From positions 90,043,667 through 90,107,666 of the forward strand of contig CM022301.1 of the NCBI GenBank assembly GCA_011799875.1: DNA of 64,000 nucleotides, read 5' to 3'. The notes beneath the pieces were generated by a model. It searched no databases and had not been told where the DNA came from. It saw only the letters and a program-made list of their open reading frames with translations. Both the position numbers and the translations under genes were made by a program. Below are positions 47,653 to 59,655 of this stretch, in pieces. Numbering within the stretch: the first letter of the stretch is position 1; each line of letters starts with the position of its first letter. Source of the DNA: Thinopyrum elongatum. Lineage: Eukaryota; Streptophyta; Magnoliopsida; Poales; Poaceae.

Positions 47653-47862
47653 GAGTATGTGTAGATTGGGTTCGTTTTCCCATATGCTCTGCTCCGGATC
47701 CGATGCAAAATTTCGTCAGTGCCTCCCTGTTGTTCTCCGGGTACACATCCTCTCTGCTTATTGCCGAGACATGTATCAGGAGAACAGCGGGGAGGTGCTG
47801 CCGAAATTTTGCATCGGATCCGGAGCAGAGCATGGGAAAACGAACCCAATCTACACATACTC
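47653..47862. ncRNA. long hairpin upstream of the transposase, candidate small-RNA precursor
   Basis: Arms at 47,653-47,738 and 47,779-47,862 are near-perfect inverted copies (TGCTCTGCTCCGGATCCGAT in the left arm, its complement in the right), with about five mismatches and a 2-nt bulge. A 40-nt loop that itself pairs partly separates them. The hairpin ends about 140 bases before the transposase ATG and could lie in its leader. Established precedent: rice CACTA elements carry the miR820 precursor, which targets DRM2. Whether this hairpin is transcribed or diced is not visible in the sequence. Confidence 0.55.
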
Positions 47863-47999
47863 GGGTGGGATTAGGACCTATCTTTACCTATTAGCATGTA
47901 GGTTGCATGGACATAATAAAACTGACAAACTCCATTAACTGATGGATATGGTTTGCTTAATTATGTATATATTTCTTGTGTGTCCAGTAGGAAGTCAAT

Positions 48000-50900
48000 A
48001 TGAGTGATCGTGCGTGGATGTACACCGGTTACACTAGTCAGAAAGTTTGGACCGAGGAATGGTTAACAAAAACCAAGGGGTTTGTTAGAGCCGCATTTGC
48101 AAATGGCCAGAAATTAAGCTGGTGCCCCTGTGTCTGGTGCGACAACTATAAAATGAGGGACGAGCTTGAAATGAGTAAAGACCTGCAGAAGTTTGGTTTT
48201 ACGCCTGGTTACAGGGTCTGGACATTACATGGTGAGTCTTCCCAACGTGCCAGAGCTGAGGTGGTTTGTCGTCGCACCGACGAGCATGGTACCGGGATGG
48301 AAGACATGGTGCAAGACTTTGACGATGCTCGGGACTCGGACAAGGAGATGGAGGAATCTGCAAAGGCCTTCACTGAAATGTTGGAGTCCTCAAAATGTCC
48401 TCTCCACGAGCACACTAAGCTTTGTCAGCTGGATGCCATCTCACAAATAATGGCTTTGAAGGCTCAATTCAACTTGGGCAGAGAATGCTACGACGCGATG
48501 ATGACAGTATTCGGACGATTTCTACCCAAAGGCCATGTGCTACCTCCAAACCTGTACCAGTCAGACAAAATCCTCCGTGCTCTTAAGATGCCCTATGAGA
48601 AGATACATGCCTGTGAGAAAGGATGTGTCTTATTTAGGCTTCAGTATGAGGACTTGAACTATTGTCCCATTTGCAAGTCTTCCAGGTATGTTGTGGTAGA
48701 CAACGGTATGGGTGAGAAGACGCAGACCAAAATACCCGTTAATGTTCTTCGGTATATGCCAATCGTACGAAGACTTCAAAGTCTTTTCATGGTCAAAGAG
48801 ACGGCCAGACAGATGACATGGCACAAAACGGGCAAAAGAACCGAACTAGATGCAGATGGGAATGTGATGATGGTGCACACATCGGATGGTGAAGCGTGGA
48901 AGCGCTTCGATGCATTACATAAGGAAAGAACGGCAGATCCAAGGCATCCTCGAGTCGCCGTCAGCACGGATGGGTTCAGTGTGTTTGGTCAGACGGCAGC
49001 CCAATACAGTTGTTGGCCCGTGTTTGTCATTCCACTCAATCTCCCCCCCGGGCAGATTATGCAAAGAAAGAACATTTTCCTGACGTTGATAATTCCAGGG
49101 CCCAACTATCCGGGGAAGAATATGAATGTTTACATGCAGCCGCTTAAGGACGAATTGCAAGAAGCTTGGGATAATGGGTTCAAGACATACGGCGCCTTTA
49201 GCAAACAGAACTTCATAATGCGTGCCTGGTACATGTACTCGACGCATGACTTGCCGGCGTATGCGCTATTCGTTGGCTGGTGTGTGCATGGAAGGTTCCC
49301 GTGCCCCACATGCAACGGAGCTCTTGAGTTTCGTTGGCTGACGGCAGGGCACAAGTATACTTGCTTCGACTTGCATAGACCGTTTCTAGATCCTCGCCAT
49401 AAGTTTAGGAAAGACAAGAAGAACTTCATCAAAGGTAGAGTTGTCAAACACTCTGCACCACCTGCGTTGACAGGCCAACAGACCCTAGATCAGTTAAACG
49501 CTCTCGAGTCAGATCCAGAGCGTCCAGGGTATTTCAAGGGGTATAATAAGGAACACGCCTGGACTCACAAGACATGCTTCTGGGATCTGCCTTACTTCAA
49601 AGACCTCCTTTGCCCACACAACATTGACGTGATGCACACTGAAAAGAATATCGCCGAAGCCATTTTTGGTACATTGTTCGGCATAGAGGGGAAATCAAGG
49701 GATAATACTAAGGCTAGAGTCAATCAAGAGGAGCTATGTGATAGACCGTTACAAAACATGCAAGAACCGAAAGGAAAGCGGAACGGGACGAAGCCAAAGG
49801 CATGGTTCAATCTTGGAAGGCCAGCTATGAAGGAAATTATTTTGTGGGTGAAAATGCAGTTGATGTTCCCCGATGGGTATGCAGCAAATCTAAAGAGGGG
49901 AGCGAGTCTTGAAAAATTGAAAATATTTGGTCTAAAAAGTCATGATTGGCACATATGGATTGAGTGGATAATGCCGGTGATGTTGCGTGGCTTCATCCCT
50001 GAGGATGAATGGCTAGTACTGGCAGAGCTGAGCTATTTCTTCCGTGTTCTTTGTGCGAAAGAACTATCGCCTGGCCTCCTAGAAGAAATGGAACAGTTGG
50101 CACCGGAGTTGATCTGCAAGTTAGAGATGATCTTTCCGCCAAGCTTCTTTAATCCAATGCAACACTTGATTTTGCATCTCCCGACCGAGGCACGATTGGG
50201 GGGGCCCGTGCAAAATCGTTGGTGCTACTCAACTGAGAGGATGCAGAAGACGCTTCGAGCAAAATGTAAAAATAAACGTAGAATTGAAGCATCGATGGCT
50301 GAGGCATTCATCACTGAGGAGGCGGCAAACTTCATGACAGCACACTACGAAGCCAAAAATCATCATTTGCATAATCCGAAGCCTCGGTACAATGCTGACG
50401 ACCCTAAAAAGGGTCGATCCAACCTCAGCCTATTCAAAGGGAATCTCGCACCAGCCAGTGGTTGGAAACCAGTATCATTGGATGTTGAAGAATGGCGGAC
50501 CATTTCACTGTATCTCTTCAACAACCTAATAGAAGTGTGGCCGTACATCGAGTAAGATCTCGGTACATTGTTTCGCAACTTCTAATTCCTTTGAACTGCT
50601 CTTATTCTTGGATATTTGATGCAGTCAATACGTCGCCATATTCTCGTATGGAGCGGTGATCCAAAAGGATTCCGTCGAAGAGTATGAGCTTCTGGCAAAG
50701 CAAGGAGGCGAATATCCCGGTTTCATCTCTTGGTTCAAAAAACGGTAATTTCCATTAGACCATTTCATTTCTTTGGCTAATTTGCGACTAATGCAACAAT
50801 CCTTTCGTATTAAACTTGTAGGCTAATTCAGAGATTATGGATGCCGAATTGAGACAAGTAGCTAATGGTTTTGACTATAAGGTCCGTTCATTTGACAAAT

Positions 50901-51649
50901 ACGACATCAACGGGTATCGCTTTCGTACCTATGGCAAAGAGCTATCTATGGCCAACCGAAAGTCTACAAATTGTTGTGTCTTTGCTATCGGTGAAGTAGA
51001 TATCGATTATTATGGAAGAGTTGAAGCAATTTATGAAATTCAATTCTATGGTGAAAACCGACCAAACGTCGTAGTCTTCAGATGTTATTGGTTCCAGTCG
51101 AGGGAGACTAGAAGGACTCACGAACATATAGGGCTAGTCGAAATCAAACAAAGCACCCATTTGGATGTTCCCGATGTTTATATTACGGCTCAGCAGGCAA
51201 CCCAAGTTTTCTATCTACCGTGGGCCTGTCAAAGTGATCCAAATCTCAGTGGTTGGGATGTCGTTTATGAAGTGCCGCCACGTGTTAGACCACCTCCCCC
51301 CAATGAAGAGGATTATGAACCTCACATTAACCAAGACACATATGACGAAGGAGAATTCTTCCAAGAAACACGTCTTTCCAAAAAACGTTTCAAGAACCGC
51401 TCTACTCCACCCCAGAACATTGAAGTAGACAACGATAGTGAATCCGACTTCACCCCTGAGCCGGAACAAGAAGAGCCGGAACAAGAAGAAGTTACTGCTG
51501 TAGATGACCTGTCAATGCTTGAACGATTATGTAAAGGAGGCCTTCCACATGTTGATGCATTTATTGATGATGATGATGAGCACGTCACTGATAGTGATGA
51601 TGATGATGCATTTAATGATCCCGGAGCATATATAGACGATTCAGAGTAA
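48000..51649 (+). CDS. TNP2-type CACTA transposase, three exons
   Basis: Exon 1 (48,000-50,551) opens MSDRAWMYTGYTSQKVWTEE, a Transpos_assoc domain (residues about 4-79) with CPCVWC. A tnp2/Transposase_21 domain follows (about 320-560; FSVFGQTAAQYSCWPV, FPCPTCNG near 429, HNIDVMHTEKN near 540), then DUF4218 (about 643-780). Exon 2 (50,625-50,744) joins in phase and encodes the linker to WFKK. Exon 3 (50,822-51,649) encodes a DUF4216 domain (INGYRFRTYGKE) and an acidic tail (FIDDDDEHVTDSDDDD). The protein should cut the CACTA termini in the nucleus with the TnpA-like partner. The exon 2-exon 3 join is one base out of phase, so the tail may be lost unless splicing differs. Confidence 0.9.
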
Positions 51650-51800
51650 TATTAGTAATGTGAGGTATTCAATTTTTTTATTATGTTCATGATGATGATA
51701 CACTTAAATTATATACATATTATTATGTTCATGTCAGGTATTCAAATTTTTTATGTTGTAATAAATTCGTTTACTTTTTGTCATTGCATGTGTTGACAGG

Positions 51801-54800
51801 ATGGTGGGCAAGGGTCCAGAGCGCCCCGAGCCTCCTGCGAGCGCTACTGGGAGGGATGGTTCCATTATTCCAGCCCAGCCCCTCCGAAGAGCGCTGCTAG
51901 ACAGTATGCAGACAGTTGCGGCGGGCGCTTCTTCTTCGGCTGGGAGAGGTCGGGGGAGGACGAAGAAGGGTACTAGAGGTGGATGTGGCAGCAGGAGAGG
52001 TAGGAAGGCTGCTACGCCTTCCTTGCCGCCACCCTCAGCTGATTCACCCGACCACAGGACTGCTTCGTCTGATGTGGACCCGTCTCGGACTCCGGTCCAT
52101 GAGCCTCCGGTCGCCGATCCTTCGCCTCACCAGACTCGGGTCGCCGATCCTTCGGCCCACCAGACTCGTGTCGCCGATCTTTCGCCCCACGTGAGTCCGG
52201 TCCCAGAAGACTCCGGTCACGGAGTCTTCGTCCCAGAAGACTCCGATCCCGCAATCTTCTTCCCACGGGACTCCGGAGGCTAGTGGCCCTACTGATGGTA
52301 GCAAGGACACCTTTTCAGATGATAGCTACAGCGACGATGAGCTGGTTGAGAAGGGCAAGAAGGTCTACAAGCGTGGCTGTACAAAGCTCCCGCCCGTGCC
52401 GATGACCCCCGACCAGAGGTGGTTGATTGCGCCTAAAGGATTGAAGTAAGTGCATTTACTATTTTTTAACCTTTTGCCTTCATGTTCCTTCAAATTAATA
52501 TCTAATGCTTTGGCCTTGTCATACTGCAGGGGCTGGGTACACCCCCGTGGTGTCCGCAGGCCCAACCAGGTCCTTGGTGTGCTTTGCCGGGAGCACTTCC
52601 CTGGGTGGGTCACGTTGCCCGGTGACGGTCAGGTTCCACAGCTAGCACTGAGCTGGGAGCTGTACTCGGTTGCCCCGGCCCCGCTGGAGGAGATGGTCGC
52701 CGGTGTCTTGTGCGAGACGGTGGCCGACATTGTGTTCCGTCGGTTTTGGGTAATTTCTCCTTTACAGAATTAAAAATCAACACTACCTAGTGATTGTACT
52801 AATCAGTGTTGTCTTGTTTGATTGCAGACCTTCTACAGGGTTTCAGAGGGAGAGCAGGAGGCCGCGTCTATGGTTGTCGAAACCGAGTGCAAGCGCCTAC
52901 TTCAGAACTTACGGCACGAGGCTCGGGTGCAGGCCGTTCGAGACTACTACGCCTCGAAGGGTATTAGGAGGGCCAAGAAGAAGTGTCGCGGCAAGTTTCT
53001 GAGTAAGGAGAAGTACATGCAGGTAATTACCTATTCTTAAGGCCTTGAACTTAGTTTTCTTGATTTGATTCATAGGCGTAGCGCTGAAATTTCTCTTGAC
53101 TCACTTAGGTGCCCCCGAGATGGTGTGTGGATAAGATGGACTGTTGGGAGGCGTTGGTGGATGCGTGGTGCTCTCCCCAATGGCTAGTCGAACACCATAG
53201 GGCCAAGGATAAGCGCGACCAAATGGAAGGTGTGCCACACCATCAAGGGAGCTCCAACCTGTTTGAGTACGGGGATAACTGGGTATGTGGTTTTGCTACA
53301 TGTTTCATTCTTCATGCTAGCATTTATCCCTTCCAAAATGACTTAATATGCTTAGTTAGTTAAAAAATGGCATAACTACCTTGGATAGTTCATTTAAGAC
53401 ATAATGAGCTCTAAAATGACATAATAACCTTAGACAGCTCTATAAAATAACTAAATATGCTTTAGTTAGTTAAAAAATGGCATAACTACTTAGGATAGCT
53501 AAATAATGACCTAAATAATCTTAGCTAGTTCATTTATGACATATTTAGCTCTAAAATGACATAATAACCTTAGATAGCTCTATAAAATGACTTAATATGC
53601 TTTAGTTAGTTAAAAAATGGCATAACTACCTTCGATAGCTCAATAACGACCTAAACTAATCTTAGCTAGTTCATTCATGACATAATTAGCTCTAAAATGA
53701 CATAATAACCTTAGATAGCTCTATAGAATCCCTAAATATGCTTTAGTTAGCTAAAAAATAGCATAACTACCTTGGATAGCTCAATAATTACATAATTAGC
53801 ATACTTTGGTCAAAAATGGCATAATAATCTTGGTTACCTCGAAAATGACCTAAACTTAGCTTATTTTCCTCGAAAATGACATAATAACCTTACTTAGCTC
53901 CAAAATGACCTATTTACATAGCAATATCATTCTTCATGCTAGCTTGAGCCCTTAACTAATATTTTGTTCCTCTCTCTCAGGCGCACCACCACAAGAAGCC
54001 TGTGCCAAATCTGTTCGACCTCTATGGCATGTCCCATATGGCCCCGTACAAGAAGGCCAAGCCATTCACGAAGTCTGACCTAGATCATCCAGAGAGCTTC
54101 ACCAACATCTCCTCCCACCACAAGCTTGTGAAGTACAGAGATGAGGGGAAGGCGAGGAAAGGGGAGGACTTTAACCCGAGCCAGGATCCTTTTGATACAG
54201 AGCTGGTGATGATATCTGGTGGCGGGAGGTCCCATGGCTCCGTAGCCATTGGTGATGGACTGATACGTTGTCCTAGGACTCTCCCGCAGATCAAGAAGCG
54301 CCAGAGTAGCTCTGATCCTGAGATAACGCCTCGTGCACGGCCCGCGGAGCTCGCCATGGCGGTTAGTTATACAGACTCTCTCACCTTTCCTCCATTACAT
54401 TGCGTGTGCATCCGTCGATGATTACAATGCTAACGAGGAGTGGTGTGTTGCAGGCCTTGGTTGAGAAACAGAGATTGAACACCCAGGCGCTTTTGGAGGA
54501 GGCAAAAAGGGAGGCGGCAGAGAGGGAGAGGGAGTTGGAGGAGAGCACGGCTAAGCTGTTAGAGGAGGAGAGGAACTGGAACGAGGCGTCTAACTGGGCC
54601 CTATACGAGCTCATCGTGGTACGTTTCTCGTGCATATTAGCCCAATCATGCACGTAATGTTCGCATTACTAACTAATATGACTGACTCGTCAGAACCAAA
54701 TGTGCAGACCATGTGCGAGAAAAACGGTCAGCCCCCTCCGCCGATGCCCCAGATTGCTCCGGCGACCACGGTGAGTTTGATTTGAATGGTCGTTAGTTAC

Positions 54801-54876
54801 TAGTATTCACATTTCAGTTTGCATCATGCTAACGAGACATTATTGGAAATGATCTTTGGTGCAGCATGGCTCCTGA
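51801..54876 (+). CDS. TnpA-like / Transposase_24 accessory protein, eight exons
   Basis: Exons: 51,801-52,445; 52,530-52,749; 52,828-53,022; 53,109-53,282; 53,981-54,361; 54,454-54,618; 54,708-54,770; and from 54,865. All have GT-AG borders, and junctions after the first are in phase 0. The N-terminus is basic and disordered (GRGRGRTKKGTRGGCGSRRG); the middle (DQRWLIAPKGLKGWVHPRG, then FYRVSEGEQEAASMVVETEC) resembles the plant Transposase_24 family, and exon 6 (ALLEEAKREAAERERELEES) is a coiled coil. This partner would bind subterminal motifs. Exon 1 needs a one-base frame change between 52,195 and 52,283. Exon 8 stops after HGS at TGA 54,874; the same frame stays open beyond it to 54,981, so the TGA may be a decayed CGA. 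Confidence 0.75.
53351..53920 (+). repeat. tandem repeats in intron 4 of the TnpA-like gene
   Basis: TTTAGTTAGTTAAAAAATGG and CATAACTACC recur at 53,351, 53,461, 53,601 and 53,742, with AGCTCTAAAATGACATAATA between them; unit spacing is 110-141 bases. Similar AAATGACATAATAAC text returns at 55,030-55,480, outside the exons. Confidence 0.85.
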
Positions 54877-55108
54877 CAAGCATCGACCAATCATTCTGCG
54901 TCTGCCAATGGCGGAACCCCGACCGGTCCTTCACCTTCGTCTGCCACTGGCGCAGCCCCGACCATTCCTACACCTCCGTGATAACGGTATTTTTCTTCTT
55001 ATTTAGCCTGTTTAGTCCCTTTTTGACATAATTTAGCCTATTTAGTCCACAAATGACATAATAAGATGAAGAAAATCAAGGAAGAGGAAGGAAAGAAGGA
55101 ATAGGAAG

Positions 55109-55190
55109 AAAAGAAGAAGAAGAAGAACAAGTTCTTCTTCTTCTTCTTCTTCTTCTTCTTCTTCTTCTTTTCTTCTTCTTCTTCTTCTTC
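55109..55190. repeat. (GAA)n next to (TTC)n microsatellite
   Basis: A GAA tract (about 55,109-55,128) is followed by a TTC tract (55,132-55,190). The two are complementary and could fold back. A smaller TTC tract stands at 55,546-55,612. Confidence 0.85.
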
Positions 55191-55956
55191 TTTTCCTCCT
55201 CTTACTTGTTTTTATTCGTAAATGGCATAATAACCTTGCTAACCTCATAAATGTCATATACTTAGCTTGTTGTCCTCTAAAATGACACAATAAGCTTAGT
55301 TAGGTCAAAAATGGCATAATTAGCTAGGTTAGCTCAACAATGACCAAGTTTAGCTAGGTTAGCTCCAATATGATCCATTTAACCTATGTTAGCTCCAAAA
55401 TGACCTATTTGCCTAGCTTAGCTCTAAATTGACCTACACACTTAGCATTTTTACCTACCTTAGCCCAAAAATGGCATTTTTGCCTACATTAGTTAGAAAA
55501 GAAGAAGATAAATAATAGGGAGGAGAGAAAGAAAGAGAAGATAAATTCTTCTTCTTCTTCTTTTCCTCCTCTTCCTTTTCTTCTAGCTAGTCTTCTTCTT
55601 CTTCTTCTTCTAACTTACATCTTTCCCAATTTGCAGATTTGCTTTACATCAGGAAGCTTGGATTCATGGAGTGTACTATTCTTCTGGTGCTTCCTTTTGT
55701 TTATGAAAACTTGTTTGGATATGTATGTCTATATGGATATGTTGTTGGAAACTTGCTTCTGGTTATGTATGTATATATGGATATGTTGGACTTTGTTGAA
55801 CTATGTTGTTGGATATATATGTTGGATTTGATGAAATATGTTGTTGGACATGCTGTTATATGTTGTTGGATATGTTGGATATGTATGCATGTATATCTGT
55901 GTGTGAAATCCTGTCAAATTAAATGGATTCAAATAAAAACAGGGGATATATAGCCT

Positions 55957-56525
55957 CTTTGCCGTCCGCTAGCGGACAGCAAAGAGGACACATGGCAGCC
56001 ACCTGTAGAAACTGGGAACACTGGTTGCCTATTTTGGTCACTTTGTCGTCTGCCAGCGGACGGCAAAGAGGTTTGAATCTTTGCCGTCCGCTGGCGGACG
56101 GCAAAGTGACCAAATAGGACTGGCAAACAGGGCCAGCTATGCCATCCGCCAGCAGACGGCAAAGATTCAAACATCTTTGCCGTCTGCTGGCGGATGGCAT
56201 AGTTGGCCACGTGGCAGCTTCTCAGTGCTGGCCGAGCTGAGCTCTTTGCCGTCTGTCAGCAGACGGCAAAGAGCTTTGCCTCTTTGCCGTCCGCTGGCGG
56301 ACGGCAAAGAGAGCCGTTAACCCCCTAACGGCTCTCACCCCACCCCACTGCCGTCCATGATCTTTGCCGTCTGCTGGCCTCCGACGGCGGACGGCACAAT
56401 ACTTTGCCGTCCGTTTCCAAGAAACAGACGGCAAAGTAGGCCTTTGCTGGCACTCGTTTAGGCGGACTATTTGCCGTCCGGCATGTATGCCTTTGCCGTC
56501 CGCCATGGCAGACGGCAAAGAAGCT
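55957..56525. repeat. 3' subterminal palindrome array of CACTA D
   Basis: About ten palindromes of CTTTGCCGTCCGC-N-GCGGACGGCAAAG type (for example 56,079-56,107, 56,241-56,272, 56,281-56,312, 56,403-56,440, 56,491-56,521), each with 11-14-bp arms and variable centres. Array density is far higher than at the 5' end. Confidence 0.92.
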
Positions 56526-56538
56526 GATCCCAGTAGTG
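56507..56538 (-). repeat. 3' terminal inverted repeat of CACTA D
   Basis: It ends GCTGATCCCAGTAGTG; the complement matches 45,669-45,700. AGG follows (56,539-56,541). Confidence 0.93.
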
Positions 56539-58207
56539 AGGCTAGCAAATTGCGAAAAGGTAAGAGTGCGTATAATCCATGGACTCACATTAGTCATAAA
56601 GAACTCATACTTATTGCAAAAGTTTATTAGCCCTCGAAGCAAAGTACTACTACGCATGCCCCTAGGGGGATAGATTGGTAGGAAAAGACCATCGCTCGTC
56701 CCCGACCGCCACTCATAAGGAAGACAATCAATAATAAATCATGCTCCAACTTCATAGCATAACGAGAGACTATACGTGCATGCTTCGGGAATCACAAACC
56801 TTAACACCAATATTCTTACTAACCACAACCGTTTACTAGTACCTCACACATATTACCATCTCTATATCTCAAAACTATTGCAAGGAATAAAACATATCAT
56901 ATTCAGTGATCCATAAGTTTTATGTAGGATTTTATGACTAACCATGCAATTGACCAATTCCTGTTGACTCTCTAAATAGATATAAGTGAAGCATGAGAGT
57001 TTAATTCTTTCTAAAAATACCATGCTCTAACAAATATAAGTGAAGCAAAAGAGCATTCTACAAATAATGGTTTTCTATGTGAAGAGAAACAGGCAATCCA
57101 AACTTCAAATGATATAAGTGAAGCACATGAAGCATTCTATAAAGCCATACTCAAAAGATATAAGTGAAGTGCAATGAGCATTCTATAAATCAACCATGGA
57201 CTATCTCATACCAGCATGGTGCATAAAATAAAAATGAAAAATAAACACAAAAGACGCTCCAAGATTCACACATATCACATGAACAAAACGAAGATGAAAA
57301 CATACCGATACTTGTTGAAGAAAGATGGGATGCCTTGGGGCATCCCCAAGCTTAGATGCTTGAGTCTCCTTGAATATTTACATGGGGTGCCTTGGGCATC
57401 CCCAAGCTTGAGCTCTTGCCTCTCCTCCTTCTTCTCATATCGGGACCTCCTCGATCTTTGATCACTTCATCCACACAAAACTCAACAGAAACCTCGGTAA
57501 GATCCGTTAGTATAATAATGCAAATCACTACTCTAAGTACTGTTAAAAACCAATTCATATTTTGTTTTTGCATTTTAGCTACTGTATTATAACTTTTCCA
57601 TGGCTTATACCACCGATAAAAATCGATAGTTTCATCAAAACAAGCAAAACAATGCATCAAAAACAGAATCTGTCTTAAACAGGAAAATCTGTAGCAATCT
57701 GAACACCTACCATACTTCTGGTACTCCAAAAATTCTGAAAAATTAGGAAAAAATAAAAAATTTGTATATAAAGACTGTGCAAAAAATTTCAGAAGCTTTT
57801 GACATTCCAGTCAAAAACATAATATCACACACTACAGCCAAAGTTTCTGTTTCTGCACCGCACATACCAACAAGCAATCTAATCATCCTAAAGGCAAATC
57901 TTGGCACATTATTTTTATAATACAATTGATTTGTACAAGGGGATAATTATTTTTGTGAGAAACTTCCATGAAAAATTTACATTGTTTCCATGAGCATGAA
58001 CACAAGTGTTCAAGGTCGACCCTCACTTCTCCAATGCATCACCTTTCAATCGCTTCTCTTTTTGAAAAAGTTTTAAGTTCCACTCTATATTTTTTTTGTT
58101 TTTAAACTTTATAAAAGCACTCAACAGAAATAAATGACTCTCTAAAACTTCCGGGTTGTCTCCCTGGCAGCAATTTCTTTAAAGCCATTAAGCTAGGCAT
58201 AAAGTGC
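56539..58207 (-). other. internal non-coding region of B, 5' side
   Basis: Reverse-complement collinear with about 300-1,190 of element A, including two GCATCCCCAAGCTT motifs (57,342-57,355 and 57,397-57,410) and repeated TATAAGTGAAGC motifs at 56,991-57,170. No coding frame. Confidence 0.75.
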
Positions 58208-59555
58208 TCAAGTAATGAATCCACCCGGATCCCAAGGTATATCAAAGCCAATTTTAATTAACAATGATTTGGCATTTAGTAGTGAGCACAAAGAAACATA
58301 TATCATGCAATGACGAAGTCTAACTCTCTTCCTATGCATCGGCATGTCATACAAGAATAATTCATGCACATCAAGTAAAGGCCAATACATAGCATAAGCA
58401 GTTTCTTGCAATTCTATCATGTTGGAAACATAAAGAGGTGGAGATATAGTTCCTCTCTCATAATAATTGCAAGTAGGAGCACAAAGCTCATGCATATTAT
58501 ATTCATCAAAATCATCATGTGTAGTGGTAGAACGCAACCCATCAATACAATCCTTAATAAGAGCAAACTTCTCCAATATAGTGTAGTTTGGAGAATTCAA
58601 AAAGATAATAGGACTATCATGTGTGGGTGCAATAGCAACAATTTCATTTTTAACATATGGGACAATAGCAAGTTCATCTCCATAAGCATAATTCATATTG
58701 GCATCAAGGCCACAAGCATAGCAATCATCAAGTTCATCAAAAAGGGATATTTCAAATGAATCAACGGGATCATAGCAATTATCATAGCATTCATCCTTCG
58801 GTAAGAACGAAGGGGCACTAAACAATGTATGAGTTGAAGAGTTACTCTCATTAGAAGGTGGGAACGGGTAGCTAGTCCACTCTTCCTCCTTTTGTTCTTC
58901 GCTCTCCTCATCATCTGTTTCATCCAATGAGCTCACAGTTTCATCAATTTATTCTTCCATAGACTCCTGCAAAATATTAGTCTCTTCTTGGACAGCGGAG
59001 ACTTTCTCAATAAATATATCAATATTAGTATCTTATTGTATTTATAATTTTCATAGCAATATTTAAGGATGGCAAAAATTTCAGGTCTATAAACATCATC
59101 ATCAAAAGCTTCATACATTAAAAATAAAGATTCAATTTCATAAGCACCCTTAAAAGCAACAAATTCTTCAATTTGTTCCACATAATAATAATCATATCTA
59201 CCATTGGCATAAGAAGCCAAGGTTTAATTATCATTATATTTGCATGAAAAGGGAAGGTGTGAAGCATTCATCCTAGAGCAACAAGTAAAATCATATCTCT
59301 GGCATAAAATCCAAGCATACCAATGCAACATATCAATTTGATCCCATAGAAGTTTCCCTTTTTGAGTCAAGCGATAATCCCTAAAGTATTCACGTTGATC
59401 CAACGTTACTCCCATTATATAGTTGAATGGGGTTTTCTCAGGATTATCAAAGTAGTGCATAATATCTTTCACATAACGGGCATCGAGGGTTTTAGGAGAC
59501 CCCCCATCTCCATGAGTAGCAAGTACAACTAATTTTTTTGGTGTTTCGTGTTCCA
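58208..59555 (-). pseudogene. unknown acidic protein of element B, decayed
   Basis: On the minus strand, a frame starts at about 59,555 (MDMEHETPKKLVVLATHGDG), shortly after the tRNA-Asp primer site. It stops near 59,224, continues as LASYANGRYDYYYVEQIEEF to about 59,035, shifts, meets a TAA near 58,951, and continues for 242 codons (SSLDETDDEESEEQKEEEW to IGFDIPWDPGGFIT). The pieces read as one ancestral protein of roughly 430-460 residues, acidic and rich in tyrosine and aspartate. It shows none of the gag zinc-knuckle, protease, reverse transcriptase or integrase motifs. I recognise no domain. It occupies the place of gag; it could be a highly diverged gag or a gene acquired by the family. 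Confidence 0.55.
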
Positions 59556-59655
59556 TATCCATAACTAAAGATAGAGAACAACTTAGAACAGAAAAAAAAC
59601 TACTTAGTGATAAAGCAAACAAGCACACACGAGAATATTCACCCCACGCTATTGC

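Larger units (their letters stand above)
45669..56538 (+). mobile_element. complete CACTA transposon D (En/Spm type), potentially autonomous
   Basis: It is 10,870 bp long with CACTACTGG...CCAGTAGTG ends, an inverted repeat of about 32 bp and an AGG duplication on both sides (45,666-45,668; 56,539-56,541). The flanks join to match the uninterrupted family member A near 1,190 (TTTGCTAGCCTCT). It carries a TNP2-type transposase and a TnpA-like gene, both in plus orientation, and palindromic TTTGCCGTC motifs at both ends. Probable lesions: a one-base phase error at the third transposase exon and a frameshift plus early TGA in the second gene. Confidence 0.95.

Noticed and set aside
53351..53920. 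CRISPR-like regular repeats
   Set aside because: The units are long, degenerate and intronic in a plant transposon; there are no spacers of constant length.
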